DNA of 64,000 bases from assembly GCA_037833965.1 (NCBI GenBank), contig AP031353.1:12092501-12156500 (forward strand), read 5' to 3'. Position numbers and translations under genes: made by a program. The first letter of the stretch is position 1. Every line of letters starts with the position of its first letter. Source of the stretch: Marchantia polymorpha subsp. ruderalis (lineage: Eukaryota; Streptophyta; Marchantiopsida; Marchantiales; Marchantiaceae). Below are positions 1 through 12,566 of this stretch, in pieces. The notes under the pieces were generated by a model. The model ran no database searches. It saw only the letters and a list, made by a program, of their open reading frames with translations, and was not told where the DNA came from.

Positions 1-229
1 CTATAGTTTTTCTTCCTTATTCTCCCGATATTATCTACCTCAGATACAGATTTTCCTTTTGTCTTGTTTTTCCCTTTCCGTCTCGTCTCCCAAGATGCAA
101 AGACGTGCTTAATTCTAACTTTTTTTTGTTATATGACTGGTTGCATCTATTGTACTGTGGTGGTTGATTTTGTTCTTTGTTCTTTTTTGTGCTTCGGCGT
201 TTTCTTAACATGTACACCATTTTTCCTGG

Positions 230-271
230 AACTTTCCCTTTCCTATTATTCATTGTTTCGGTGGTTTTATG
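230..271 (+). repeat. Diverged direct repeat, copy 1 (partner at 1680-1721)
   Basis: This 42-base segment, containing CATTGTTTCGGTG, is repeated in the same orientation about 1.45 kb downstream. Similarity drops away on both sides, although a TTCTTAACAT word also precedes both copies. The repeat may be a trace of an old duplication or of a repetitive element; it is too short to call an LTR. Confidence 0.6.
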
Positions 272-1679
272 AAAATTTTCACTCACTAAGATGTTTCAAA
301 ACTCGCGTCTTTTAGGAGATTTAAAATATTCAATGAATTCAAGAGCGGCCCAAAGTCTACCGGGTTCTATGTTAAACCACGGATTTCCAAGACTTCGTTT
401 TTTTGTCTACACATTTGGTAATGTCCATGATTTTCGTGACAAGCTGTGGTGGATTGAATACGAAAACTCTATATGCTGTTCTGGAAATTTGTCCAAGAAT
501 ATGTTACGTGACTTGCCTGTGTCTGCAGCTATTATGTAGTATACAATACGTGCACAAGTATTTTCCATGCTCACAATTTGAACGAAAGGTCATTAGAAAC
601 ATATTCTTCATTAATACTGTCAATGGACTGGTGTAGGTCTAGATTCAACAACTGGAGAAGTGAAGTATAAGAGTACAGTACTTGCGTGCCCTTCCAATAC
701 TTGGGGTTCTAGAGTATGTGCTTCACAACTTTGTGGCATCCTAAGATGATCATGTACTGTATAATGCTTCATGGCTCAACTTTTATAATAGGTCGTCGCC
801 ATGGTAAATCTTTATTCTTAATCCAATTTTACAATTGTTGTTGAGACCATTGTTTTATTCTTCGGTGATTAATGCAAACTAATCATATTCTTGGTTTCAG
901 AAAATGCTTAAGTGAATAAAGCAAATGAACAACAAAAGTATTACATTTCAGTCAGAACCTTAAAAACTCAAATCCAGCTTTGGATGGAATCAGCGTTTAA
1001 TCTTTGATGGATGAATCTTACATCAAATGGATACAAATAGTGTTCACACATGATGTTTTGAGCGGATGCAAAGTTATCATTTGATGCAATTATGTTGTAT
1101 ACTAGCTGAATTTCAAGGAGTATAGCTATAAAATCTCGTTTACGTACTCTCAATGATGTATGTAAAGCTTGTAATGTTTTCTCTACATTCGCAATGACGC
1201 AGATGTACTTGCTTGTACGCCAAGAGTCAAAGTTCTAAGGCCAACTAATATACATACGATTTCGTAGCTTTTGAAGAAGATGCTTGAGAGTGACATTGAC
1301 TTTACTGGCTAACGACTTCTGTGTTTGTGTGTAGATATGTACCACTAAACCTTTACACACATCTTTACACTCCAAAGTAGTTCGGGATCTTAAAAATGAG
1401 TCGAATCCGTAGCATCTTTGGTCACAGTGTCAGAACCATCTTGAGTTCTTACAAAGTTATCGATTTTTCTCGAGATACCCATACAGTCTTCTGAATACAT
1501 CGTTAATAAAGAGCTTAAGTAAAGTTACACAAGGTACCATAGGAACTACTGGACTCCACAACACTACACTACTGGTGTATTACCATCTTGTTAAATACAT
1601 GATCGCAAGTGAGTATATTGTCACTGTTGGTTTTGTCACTTCTTAACATTGTGTACGCTGATCTTTCAGCCCCTGATTC

Positions 1680-1721
1680 AACTTTCCCTATCCTATCATT
1701 CATTGTTTCGGTGCTTTTATG
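1680..1721 (+). repeat. Diverged direct repeat, copy 2 (partner at 230-271)
   Basis: This is the second copy of the segment described at 230-271, with the same CATTGTTTCGGTG core and only a few substitutions. Its flanks do not extend the match convincingly. Confidence 0.6.
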
Positions 1722-2246
1722 CCCTTGGTTACTCATACGTGTGGTAGAGTATTTCTGGTGTTAGTATTGGCTACTCCTTGAAATCTCCTTAAACATGTAT
1801 TGCGGTCTGCATGCTTAATCTTACAAACTAGCTTTTCGATGATAGTATAAGCCTACACAATTATCATTGTACAATATGTCGACTTCTTTTTCGTTTAAGG
1901 CTTCTTGTAACCGTCTAAACGGTTTTTGACTTCTTCTTCATTAGATGTTTGTTTGTTTCTTCCTTGCATGATATGCTCTTGTGGTTGAAATTGTGCTGTC
2001 ACGCTAATTCTCACTTCTAGTTGGTTATACGGTCGTTCTTGGAATTTCTTCGAAACTATCGTCACATTCTCCTGTTGTACTTTCATTAGGTTTGTCTTCT
2101 CCTTGCATGTTAAGCGCTTGTGATACAAGCTTCTGTATATCATATATCCTTCTGTAAATTCTTTACTTCATTATACTGATTATATGATTGTTCTGATTCA
2201 GTATTAACTTATGATTCACTTTCATTTGTAAATATAGGTACTTCCA

Positions 2247-4065
2247 ATGGCAAGTAAATCCATGCGCAAGAGGGTGGATTTATCTACCCCTGATAAGAAG
2301 AAAATTTGTGAAGTCCACAAATTTCATCCTAGTTTGAAACACGAAGAGCTCGCAGAGTATATGATGGATCAACATAAATTCAAGCTTGTGGATCGGACCA
2401 CTATTTCCAAGATTCTTCGTGGAAAAGAGAAGTGGTTGAGTGTGGATACATCTGTACGCGAAGGCAGTGTGCGACGTGCTCGAGTTGGAAAATGGCCTCA
2501 GCTTGAGAAAGCGTTGGTTTTATGGTTTGGACAAGTTAGGGCACGAAGGGGAGTTGTAACTGACGACGTCATTATGTCCAAGGCTATGGAATTTAGGGAT
2601 TCATTTGGCATATGCGACACTGAGTTCAAGCTTTCTCATGGATGGTTGCAAAAAATTCAAAACTCGACATGGAATTAAGTGTTATTATTTGCTTGGAGAG
2701 AGTGGAGATGCATATGAGATTGAAGTTGCATTGGCCATGGCAAAGATCCCATTCATATTGAAGAAATTTGATCCAGAAGACATCTTCAATTTCGATGAGA
2801 CAGGTTTGTATTACAGAGACCCTCCTAGCAAGACTTTGAATATTGGGAAGACAAAAGGAAATAAGAAGAAAAAGTACCGTGTGACATTGGGGCTTTGCAC
2901 TAACATCTCAGGGAAGGAGCGATTCAAGCTTATTTTCATTCACAAATCAGCTCGTCCCAGATGCTTTACTCAAAAGTTTGATCCAAATAGTATAGTACAT
3001 TATTATTCTAACAGTTCAGCCTGGATGAATGGTGATGTTTTTACACATTGGGTGAAGAGTGAGAATCGAAGAATGGCATTGCAAGATAAAAAGATTTGCA
3101 TTATTATGGATAATGCAGGAAGCCATGATATTCATGGTGAGGTCAAGAAAGTTATAAATGGATTTAATGCTTTTTTACTCTCCCATATCACTATCTTGTT
3201 TCTTCCACCAAATGTGACTTCAATTGTTCAGCCTTTAGATCAAGGAGTGATTGCAGCATTCAAAATGTGCTATAAGCGCAAGCTTGTTGCTTGGACTATG
3301 CAACAAATTGAAAACTCAGATGAAGATTTGGGTAAACTGAATGTTGATCTCTTTCAAGCAATGCTATGGTGTGTGGTGGCATGGCATGAACTAGATGATC
3401 AAACCATCAGAAGTTGTTGGAGAAAGTCTGCCATATTGCCTGTAGAGTGGAATGCAAATATCAACAATTCTGATGAACGTATGAAGTCCAAAATAGAGGA
3501 AGCAGCTTCGGAGTTGGGTAATCTCATCGCTGCATTGAATTTGGGTTTGGATGTTGAAGGCAAGCCTATAGAAAAGCTTAGTTTTTTGGAGTACATAAAC
3601 ATGGATGGTGAAGATAATTTTGAGGTAGAATATTCTAATGATGAGCTTGTGTTATTAGTGCAAGATGGCAAAGAGTTATTTGATTCCATGGAAGAAGATT
3701 CAATGATTTTTGATAGCAATGATGATGAGTATAATGTAGTGAAGCTAAGTGAAACACAGAATTATGCTAAGGATCTTTTGAATTTTATGGCTAGCCAAGG
3801 TTCTTAGATTTTCAACACTCAAGAGTTGTTAGGATTGGAAAATATCCATGACAAACTCATTAGAATTGGTGTTGAACATTTAAGATCACTAAAACAATGT
3901 GACATTAAAAATTTCTTTGTTTCAAGTGAGAGGTCTCTACCGGATCTCAATGACACATTATACTGTGTTTTTGTTCTCATTCACAGTTTTGAATTATATT
4001 TTACATCTAAAAACTTTAAAGTATTTCATTTGTTTTTTTTTTTTTGCATTGTAGTTTTATTTTAA
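2247..4065 (+). pseudogene. pogo/Tigger-type (Tc1/mariner superfamily) DDE transposase, broken by a frameshift and a stop
   Basis: The first frame (2247-2678) encodes a CENP-B-like DNA-binding region: a psq-type helix-turn-helix (STPDKKKICEVHK, then DRTTISKILRGKEKW) and a second HTH block (KWPQLEKALVLWF to LSHGWLQK). The second frame (2605-3807) carries the DDE catalytic core: FNFDETGLYY, then IIMDNAGSHD, then QPLDQGVIAAFK, giving three acidic residues in the expected order. The two frames read as one protein if one A is removed from the six-A run at 2650-2655. After a TAG at 3805-3807 the same frame stays open, with protein-like sequence (ENIHDKLIRIGVEHL) to about 3945, so that stop may also be a mutation. 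Such enzymes excise and reinsert their own DNA at TA sites. Apart from these two lesions the reading frame is well kept, which suggests a fairly young copy. Confidence 0.9.
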
Positions 4066-4067
4066 TT

Positions 4068-4111
4068 TTTTTGATAATATCACATTTTCAAAATGTGACA
4101 TTATCAAAAAT
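4068..4111. repeat. Near-perfect palindrome downstream of the transposase
   Basis: Two arms of about 21 bases, reading TTTTTGATAATATCACATTTT and its near reverse complement, meet head to head with one mismatch and almost no loop. It begins just past the transposase frame and probably belongs to the element's right terminal region. Confidence 0.75.
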
Positions 4112-4113
4112 GT

Positions 4114-4170
4114 CACACCTCGTTTATATCACACTTTATGGTGAAACGGAGGATGTGATATTATCGAGGT
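4114..4170. repeat. Second inverted repeat, possible right end of the Tigger element
   Basis: The segment ACCTCGTTTATATCACAC at the left faces GATGTGATATTATCGAGGT at the right, about four mismatches over 18 bases. The right arm also contains ATGTGATATTATC, the exact reverse complement of part of the palindrome at 4068-4111. Repeated subterminal motifs of this sort are typical of transposon ends. I did not find a matching left terminal repeat upstream of 2247, so the assignment is tentative. Confidence 0.5.
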
Positions 4171-4180
4171 TAGGATGTAT

Positions 4181-5430
4181 TGCAAAAACAAACCTTTTGA
4201 TATAAGATGCATATAAACTTATCGTAAATGTAAAAAGTAAATGCAAGGTGAATAAAAAATGAAAATTATGATTTTTTGCAACATATTATAAACATTCTGC
4301 ATAAAGAACATCATTTCTTCAAATATTTTATTTTAAAATTTAATAAATTAAACATTTGATTACATCTTAACATCAAAAGATACTTGTTTGCATATTTTTA
4401 TGGACTGATGAAGTAAAAACGAATTAACCTGATGAAAAATTCCATATAGAAACCAATCCTTGCATTAAAAATGACTATATGCAAATTCAGTGCACTAATA
4501 AAAAGGAATTTAATAAAATTTAAAATAGGCATTTCTTATTGAAAAATTTGTTACTTCGTTTCATTTTTTAATATACTTTAAAATTTTAAAAACAATATGA
4601 TATCTTACAATTTCATACTGAAATATTTTTATTGTTCTAAATATTTTTAATAAATATTTATTTATTATCAGATCTCTTGAGTTCATTACCTACATCATAT
4701 TTGTGATCGTCAAGTGTCTTTTTTTCATTTAATAATTATTTAGAAAAAAGTTGTGAGTGAATTGTTGATTAATGTAACATATCAAGGTGATGAGGTCATC
4801 TCTTACACCATTTTATTGAACAGATAGCATTGTTTGTGATTCGAAGTCGATCATACTCACATCATGACAACGATGACAAGCATTTTTTATTTATAGGGAA
4901 ATCCAAATCCATGAGTAAATCTTAAGAAAGTAACACGGTAGTGTGTTGGAAATATTGCCAGATTAGCCACGTCAAGTAAAGCTATTTGTTGAAAATCAAA
5001 ACTGCTTATTCTCTTTTAGGACACCTGGCTCATGACTTTAATCTCTAGAATGATGATTTGCTGGAAGATGGAAAATATTTTAGTCAGAAATTTATGACTT
5101 ATGTTCAAACTAAACTATTTTCTTTTCTGTATTTTATTGGAATTGAAATCAGTCAAATTTTAATTGCAGGTGGAAAATATATGTATTGACTTTTTCTTCA
5201 TATAAGGGAAAACATATACAATTCTTAATTTTAATTCTTCTCAAACTGAAGTTTGTTAAGAATCAGTTCAGTCTTCAGTTTTGAATCATATTTATGAATA
5301 TAAAATCAAAGAATTGAAATATATTATGATAAGTTACAAATTTTATTTGGAAAGGATATTGTATTTTCATAGTTTTTATTATATATAACAAGATAAATAA
5401 ATTTCAATTGTTGGAAAAAAATTATTTTCA
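4181..5430. other. A+T-rich gene-free stretch with a possible Copia polymerase trace
   Basis: This is A+T-rich DNA without an open gene. Near 5125-5195 the plus strand reads YFIGIEIS followed ten residues later by GKYMY, which resembles the part of Copia reverse transcriptase after the YVDDM box. The match is one short block, so it is only a weak indication of an old Copia insertion. Confidence 0.35.
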
Positions 5431-8400
5431 ATTAAGAAACTGAGTTTGGGTTTTTGATACTGGAGGAAAATGGAGAGGAGGAGCTGACAACTACAAGTGG
5501 TTCATCGTTGGAGAAGCGGGAACCAGGTTGATAAAAGGTTCACAAGCTTTGGGAACCAGTAAGAGATATGTAGCATCATCGACTATTACGTGGAAAATAC
5601 TTCTCGCTTCCAAGGATTGCAAGTACAACATTCTGCATAAATTACAATTGGTTGCTGACGTTAGGAAAAACAGCCCTTTACAGATTTGGCTTTCTGCACC
5701 TCACGACTTGGAGTCGTACAAAGTACCAAGATTGGCTTGAAAAGTCAACACCAATGGTCACTCAAGTGTATGGTAGGTCTACACCTTGTCCAAGGACCTT
5801 CAATCTCCTTGGCGGAGGAGGAGAGCGTGAATACGCTACCTGTATTCGGCTAAGATCACTTTTGCCTCTTTTGCTCTTCTTCGTTTGTGAAAACAGCGGT
5901 ACACATCTTTATCTGCATGGTCCATGCCCAACACTGTTCCTCTCTTGACTTCACTCACAAGACTTTGATATCATTTGGATTCAATCTAAACGATGAGCCA
6001 TAACCAAGTGATGATATATGGAAACAAGTTTAAAAATACCATTCATTTCATGTATGAAACCAAAGCGGTAAGATGTGGCTAGTCCTACCGTCATGGAAAA
6101 TTTATATCAATTTGTCCATGATATCACAACTATTCGGGTAAAATTTATTTAAAAGCACGGACATCGACGAAGCTATGGATATCGTTTTCATTTTGAGAAA
6201 TAGACTTTTCCAGATCAATATCAGTAAATTTTATTTGAAAATAAAGCTTAAAGAAATTGAGCTTGTATTCTGGATGGAAAGGGGCTGTCTTTAGAAAAAG
6301 AGTGTTAGGGAAGAACGTTTTAGACCTCGAGAATAGTACAATCTATTCACAGGGTAGAAAAAGTTGAGAATTTTCTGAATATGTTGGATGTTGTATAAAA
6401 ATCATTATAAATCAATGGACCAAAGACATACACGTGCAACAGCTTTCGAGAAGAGACTTCAAGATATATTTCTTGGCCTAAGACTCCATTTAGTCGCCAA
6501 GTTTTCGAACGGGTTTGGGTCAATGGTTGTTTACTTCCGTAAACTCATTGTAGTGTTTGCATATCCATTCCGTCGCTTGCATATTCACGAAGAAGGAAGT
6601 GGCTTCACGTAAGCGGTGCACGAGTTTTCCTGGACAATCTTAGAGTCGGGAATTCCATGGGCATACATTCACATCCTAACTAACCGGTCCCTTAAGCATG
6701 GACATGGCTATGCTCTCTTCCCTATATAACAGGAGACGAGTAGGAATGAGCGTTATGAGGGTGGTGAATCCTTCCATGCTCGATGGAAGGCTAAAATCCG
6801 CACTCTTGGTGAAATCGGTCAAGTATGAGCATTAAATTGTTGATAGGCCACGGAAGTGTATAAGCTATGAACTCTCGAATACGAAATACACTTCCTAGGG
6901 CCTGTGCTGTGCATAGACATGCGTTCCGTCTTTCAAATTGGAAATGACAGAACGATAGACAAAACAAAGGGAGAGTGCACAGCATCCACCTTTCTGCAGG
7001 CAGATTCGTGGTACATAAACTAAGCGGGAACTTGCTATTGAACGCATTACTGCATTTCAGAGAATCAAGCCATGTTATTACAGCAGCTCTTTCGCGTGGA
7101 ATCAAGGTCTAGGACTAAGTGTCCAATGTTACGGTGGCCGTGCATGCAACGAGTCACATCCCTGTCCTTCCTGTCGCCGTTGACGATGTGTTCAGCTTTG
7201 CATTGCACTCGCCGACCACATCCATAGTTCCAGGAATTCTCATTCGTTCACTACTGATCTGTACATTGTGCCTAGTGTAGTGCAATACCATCACAGGCTC
7301 TGAAACTCAGACGGGTAGTTGTTCAATGCAAGATGACAGAAATCCCTCTCAAGGTAGACGTGCGCAAATGACAGAAAATATTGAAATCAAAGTGACAAAT
7401 TCAACGAGAGAACGATTCCACCGCATAGCCCATTACGTGGACATGGTTGCTAAACGTTCAACGGCATTGACGACGGCTACGCAACGAGGGGGAACTCGGA
7501 GAACATAATAACCGCGTTAGAGAGGGAAGTACTTGTACGTACCTACCAACATGAGAAGATTTCTTCCAAAGACATTAGGATTTATTCAGCAGTGAGCGAG
7601 TGCTCAATCTTCCTACTGCACGTGTATACTTACTATTGGCTGTTTTTGACACCCGTTTGCGTGTGCTGGCTGGCAGTGGTACGGCTTTCGCGTAATACTT
7701 TCACGTACAGCGAACGCACTGCAACTGGACGTGAGAATGGTTTACAGTGGAGCGTTAACAGTGAGACCCGACACGACGAGGAACTGGACTTGGATCCACA
7801 TCGGACCTCTCTTGCTCGCCATGCAGTACATCTCCAGAAAGGGTCAATGAGACATTGCATGTGCTTCGTGTAGAGGCTGCAGTCTGGTTGCGAGATGATT
7901 GCCTCGCGAGGTCCAATAGACCAACGCTGAAGTCATATCACGAAAGCAAACAGCCCTTCGCATAGGTAGAGATGACTCTGCGTTCAATCTATGCCTTAGT
8001 CCGGCAGAAGCTTTCCGCTATTTCGAGAAAACACGTCACCTTACGATGTGAAAATCTCACTGCTTAGAGAAAACTATTCGGACGCAGTTGATACGCCAGA
8101 GATGCAAGTCTCTGAATTAAGCTCCGCCATCAATGGCGTGGTTCCTCGTATCCCACCTCTCGGAGCAACGGAAAAGTGAGATATCTCAGAGTTTTTTTAT
8201 ACATTCAAAACGTCATATCTACTTGGCCAACATCACTGCTCATTCCAAGATAGAGGTCGGAGAGTGAGAGTTTGGTAGAAAACCATGAGTAGTGAACCCC
8301 CTCCCCGACAATGGTGAAAGGTGGAAGTTTTTCTACTAGTGTGCTGAAAAAAAGTTTGTATGCAGCAAGCCATGATACATCCGGAGGCTTTCGTCAAATT

Positions 8401-8709
8401 CTTTTCTTCATTTGTCAAAATTTCATTCGAATTCCCCAACTTCGACAATCTAAAGCCTACCCAAAACCATCCAGAACTCCAATCCGGATAGAGTGAGCCT
8501 ATTCAGTCAGGTAAGATTATGGGATTCACAACAAGGGGAAGAACAAGTTAACATCTCACGGCTGTAACACCAAAACAGGGACGGGGTACATCATGTATGT
8601 GTCGGGAGATTCCTACTATCAGTACATTAGCTTGAACTAATGCAAGGGATAGTATGGTACACGGATGGGAGGGATAGTCTACACGTCTGGAATGTTTCTT
8701 AAATATAAC
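5431..8709. other. Unassigned stretch, partly the 3' flank of the FHA gene
   Basis: The base composition is more balanced than in the A+T-rich blocks, but no frame is long or recognisable, and I found no chain of spliced exons giving a known family. The rightmost few hundred bases probably hold the 3' untranslated region of the minus-strand FHA gene. The remainder could be decayed repeat or unannotated non-coding transcript. Confidence 0.4.
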
Positions 8710-10300
8710 TTACATGCCATCAGACACTAGAGCAACGTACTCTGCTGTAATCCGGCCTTTAACCTTGGTGTTGATGACGAAGTGCTGAGGGTATTTTCTT
8801 AACAAAACCAACAATCCTGCCCAGGCTTTCACTCTAGTTTCACCATCTACTGAACTGATTTCTTGAGCTTGTACGACTCTCCGAAGCTTCGATTGCGACA
8901 CTAAATGGCTGTAATGATCGGACAGCTGCAACTCAAACCCAACCCGTGTTAAGAGTCGGCTAAGTGCGTGTCGAGCGAAAAATAAATGCATCTTCACAGA
9001 AAACCACGGGCAATGCTCTTGGCATCCAAATTTCGGCTATCTTACAACCCTAATGCTAAGGTTGTGCCAGTTCCTTACATAAATGAAGGCTTGCATACTG
9101 GCTTACACAAGACACAAGAACCTCGACAGAACAATCGTCCTTATGCAAGTATAGAAAATCTCCACTCACATGGTAGTCAACAGACCAAAACACTCACCTC
9201 ATTATTTAGCCTTGCCATAGGCATCCATTCCCCAGGTGCGCAAAGCTCCTGTAGCACGGTGGTTATGGCTGACACAACATCCCTTTCCTCTGCTTTAGCT
9301 TGAGAGAAACCAGACTCCTCTCCACGCCTCCTCATATCCCCCTTATGCTCTATACACGCACAACCCCACATCCGGTCAGAAGGGTAGAACTTAGCTATTA
9401 AGGCCCACAACATAAAACTCAGAGGACAATTGAACAAGGGGTTCTTTATTACAATTTCTTATGACATGATGTGGAAAAGGGTACGGATTTCCTAAAAGCA
9501 AGAGGGAGAAAAACACCTACGGGGATAAAGTCTCCACGGCCATGACTTTCTCAGGTGGGAGTGGGACAAGGAGGACAGGACAGAGCTGCTAGGAAGATGT
9601 GTTTAATTATCCACTTTATGCAGAAAATCAAAAGCGAGTCGAAAGAAACTGTCAGCGCCTCACTCTCTCTCCCTCCCTCTGGAAGATGCAGACCGGAATG
9701 CGAACTGATCACTTGGGCACTGCTACTGCCAGCTGCGGTAATCCCTTCCTGGTCGTGCCCCATCCACACGGAAGAAGATTTTTTATCCCGTCCTCCACCT
9801 GCATCAGGCTTGCCAGAAGCTCGACTTTTCTTAGAAGATTGCATAAGGTGAGAGGAGTCCTCTAATCCACTTTTCAAGGACGCAGATGGCTTGGCAGAAT
9901 TTGCCGGTCTCTTTCTCGAGGCACCAGAAGCAGGAGAAGCTGAAGTGGCAGTTCGACTAGCAAGCTTCTTCGCGGGCAAGAGAAAGTAAAATTTCTTGTC
10001 GCCAATTTGCAGCAGGTCTTTTGAGTCGAGCTTGATTGGGGGAGTTCCCGGTAGATACAAAACACCTTCAACGTAGCAACCATTTTTTCCAAGCACTTCC
10101 AGCACAAATCTTCTTCTCTCGAAATCGTAGAATATGCGGGCATGTTGGCGAGATATATTCATACCCCCACCGAGACCTGCCAGATCTACATCCACCGAAG
10201 TCTTCTTACTGTTCCTGCCTAAAATGATAGAGTATGTTTGCATGTAATATTCGAAGTCCTCGCCTTGAAGCTTCGCGAAACCTGCTTCTAGTTCCCCCAT
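8710..10300 (-). CDS. FHA2-like: FHA-domain protein of the plant FHA1/FHA2 type, three exons
   Basis: The proposed exons on the minus strand are 10300-9664, 9394-9198 and 8925-8710, all in frame with GT-AG introns, giving 349 residues. An alternative acceptor starts exon 2 at 9349 and gives 334 residues; both keep frame. The N-terminal FHA domain (about residues 5-110) has the phosphothreonine-binding residues expected of the fold: GR at 28-29, SRQHA at 50-54 and NG at 73-74. A low-complexity Ser/Ala/Lys linker follows, then a conserved tail in exons 2-3 (GPGEWMP-like CAPGEWMPMARL, and LLRKYPQHFVINT). N-terminal FHA plus this tail matches the Arabidopsis FHA2 family, nuclear phosphopeptide-binding proteins linked to transcription. 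The open frame continues past 9664 to 9551, but that part is intron read-through. Identity is secure; exact exon 2 start is not. Confidence 0.92.
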
Positions 10301-12000
10301 TGCACGACTATTTTTTTACCACCTCCCGATCACTATCTGACCGATCACATCTCTTGCGCAGTCTTCTCGATATTTTGTGACAAGTTCCGAGCCCACAGTT
10401 CCACGTTCCGTCTTCCAAGCAAGGTTGGCCTTTCACCTCCTGCGACCTGCTACCCCACTCTAGGGGCAAAACCGATCAAGTTTCATAAAAATAACTCATT
10501 TCATCCCCCGTGTCTCATTTTCTCAGCCCGTTCTGTACCCTAACTAACTCCCGTACCTGCTCGATGCAACCTCGTCCACTGCAAACGAAGGTTCGAGCTA
10601 CAGACCACCTTTCCCTAAAGCAAGAGAGTGCAGACCTCGTCGACCGCGACAATCATCTGTACACCGCGGCTGCCTCAACCCGGGGGGACACCATAGGCAC
10701 AAGCGTCGATGTTTTTCGAAAATAATAAAACCCAGCAAGAAAAAATAATCCCCGAGCGGACTCGAAGGTTTTCTGAAACAACTCGCAACACAACGAGCAA
10801 TGTCGTACCCAAAACCCTAAGTTAACATCGTCACCTTCGACGCGGGGCCCCAAAACCTTACAATTGGGCGTGATGGTGGAGACTGGCTCTCGCTCGCTGG
10901 CTGCCCACCCGAACGCCGAGCCGAGCCTTCACACTGACAAACCCACGAACAAGTGTCCACACAAAACCTCGAGGAGAACGGGAGTCCGCACTGTGGCGAC
11001 AGAACAGGTCGGCACTCCAACACCAACACCACTTCAAACAAGAAATTCCCTCGCCTCGCAGCAGATCTGCCACAGCAGTTATCTACCTGCGGACCACCAA
11101 AACAGGCCGGATCCACCTACAAACGTCCTCGCCAACGAATCCTCTGGATATTCGTCATTCGGTTCATCCTTCTTTTCTTCGTTGAGGCGAAGGGCCCCGC
11201 TGCCAGAACGATGGCTCACCAAGAGGACGAAGACCCGAAGCGGGCCCGCCTTCCTCAATCGGCCGTCGGTTTCGCGCTACCTCGCCCGTGGCTCGCTCTG
11301 CGCGGTCCGATCCCTCCAGCTGTGCTCACCGGTAAACTCGTTACTCCCCCGAGAGAGCTTGAACTATTACCGCGCACTCGCACTCGCTCTCGAACTTGAA
11401 CACAATTCCCCTCCCGCCGTCGGAATGCTCTGTGTTTACAACATTCTTCTTGTCAACTGTGCCGATTGCGTGTCTGCTCGGTACAATCATTGGTTGCGTC
11501 TGTGGTCATGGCCGTGACTGTGACCACAGTTCTCGTGCGTTATCACTCATTCGAGCTCTGCTGGTGCGCCTGTAGCGCCACTTGGTTTTCCGCCTTTGAG
11601 GCCGTTCATCACCAGCTCGGCTTGCCGTCACCTGTCGCTTGACCTCGGCTCCGCCCTCCCCCCCTGGACGTGGCTCTCGCTACCAATAATTGCTCGCGGG
11701 TCGGTGTATGATGTCCTCTGATAGATTTCACCCAGTATCTCACGGAAGCGTCCATAATAATGTGTTATATTATTTTTCTAGCAAGTTTATATCGCCGGGA
11801 GCTTCTATTATTGAACCAATCGGCCAGCTGCGAGTTGCACAAATGACACATGCTCCCCGTCGCAAGAGCTCTGTGAAGTGTAGCTTGCTGTTTCGCTTTG
11901 CCCCGTCCTTGGCCGCATCTTTCTTCCGCTTCAAGAACACATTTCTTTCCTGCAAGGGTGTGATGTCTTTCCCCATCTGATTTTAGATTTTCCTCTTCGG
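10301..12000. other. G+C-richer 5' flank of the FHA gene
   Basis: This stretch lies upstream of the FHA start codon and is richer in G+C and CpG than its surroundings, so it is a likely promoter and 5' UTR. Several overlapping frames are open here (for example 10864-11517), on both strands at once. That is expected from G+C-rich sequence, and their translations are low in complexity and unlike any family I know. Confidence 0.45.
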
Positions 12001-12566
12001 GAATCGTCTGTCACTGTCTTTCACTTCGTTCCACTGAGGTCGCTGTTGGCGGCAACAACAGTCTCCTGGCCATGTCACGTGTTATCATCTATGATGCAGA
12101 TATTGCTGCTGTACGGTGCAGTGTTGAAATTGGTTACTCTTATGGGGCATTGAGGTCCTTCAACCTAAGCCTTATGTCCAAGTGAATAGAAAAAAAATGG
12201 TGACTACCGTCAAGCCATGTGCTATGGTGAGATGTGTACAAGTTCATCCCTTCTTCTATGGCCTTGCGTATGTAACGATTATTTAGAGAAGTATGCGGTT
12301 TACAAGTTATGTATCCAATGTTCAGTGATTTTAGAGAGAAATAACAATGGTGTAAAAATATGTCAAATAAAAGATTATGATCATGCAACATTACTATAAC
12401 AACAGCTTTGCTGTAATCTATATATTGACTTATTGTTTGATGTCTCGTTAGCAGATGTCTACTAATTTGGCATTTGCCAAATCTGTCATAAAATATTCTA
12501 TTATGGCTTCCACATTGACCACAGTACCACCTCACAAATATGACCACTGTTTCAAATTTCTTGAAG
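12001..12566. other. Gene-free stretch between FHA flank and hAT remnant
   Basis: The minus strand has an open frame from 12601 to 12140, but its translation beyond the hAT remnant is not recognisable. Nothing else is seen. Confidence 0.35.

Larger units (their letters stand above)
1..2246. other. Gene-free left flank of the Tigger element, with diverged direct repeats
   Basis: No convincing coding sequence is seen; the open frames are short, compositionally odd and match no family I know. The stretch does contain old duplications. A 42-base segment at 230-271 recurs at 1680-1721 with about three or four mismatches, and a shorter diverged pair built around a CTTGCATG core occurs near 1940-1985 and 2085-2125. 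It could be the left, non-coding part of the transposon that follows, or older repeat debris. Confidence 0.5.

Noticed and set aside
9551..9663. Hydrophobic C-terminal end of the long FHA open frame
   Set aside because: A good donor (GA|GTGAGG) at 9663 and the conserved tail in downstream exons show that this part is intron.
10864..11517. Plus-strand open frame of 217 codons upstream of the FHA gene
   Set aside because: Other frames and the opposite strand are open over the same G+C-rich DNA, the translation is low in complexity and it matches no family I know. More likely promoter and 5' UTR.
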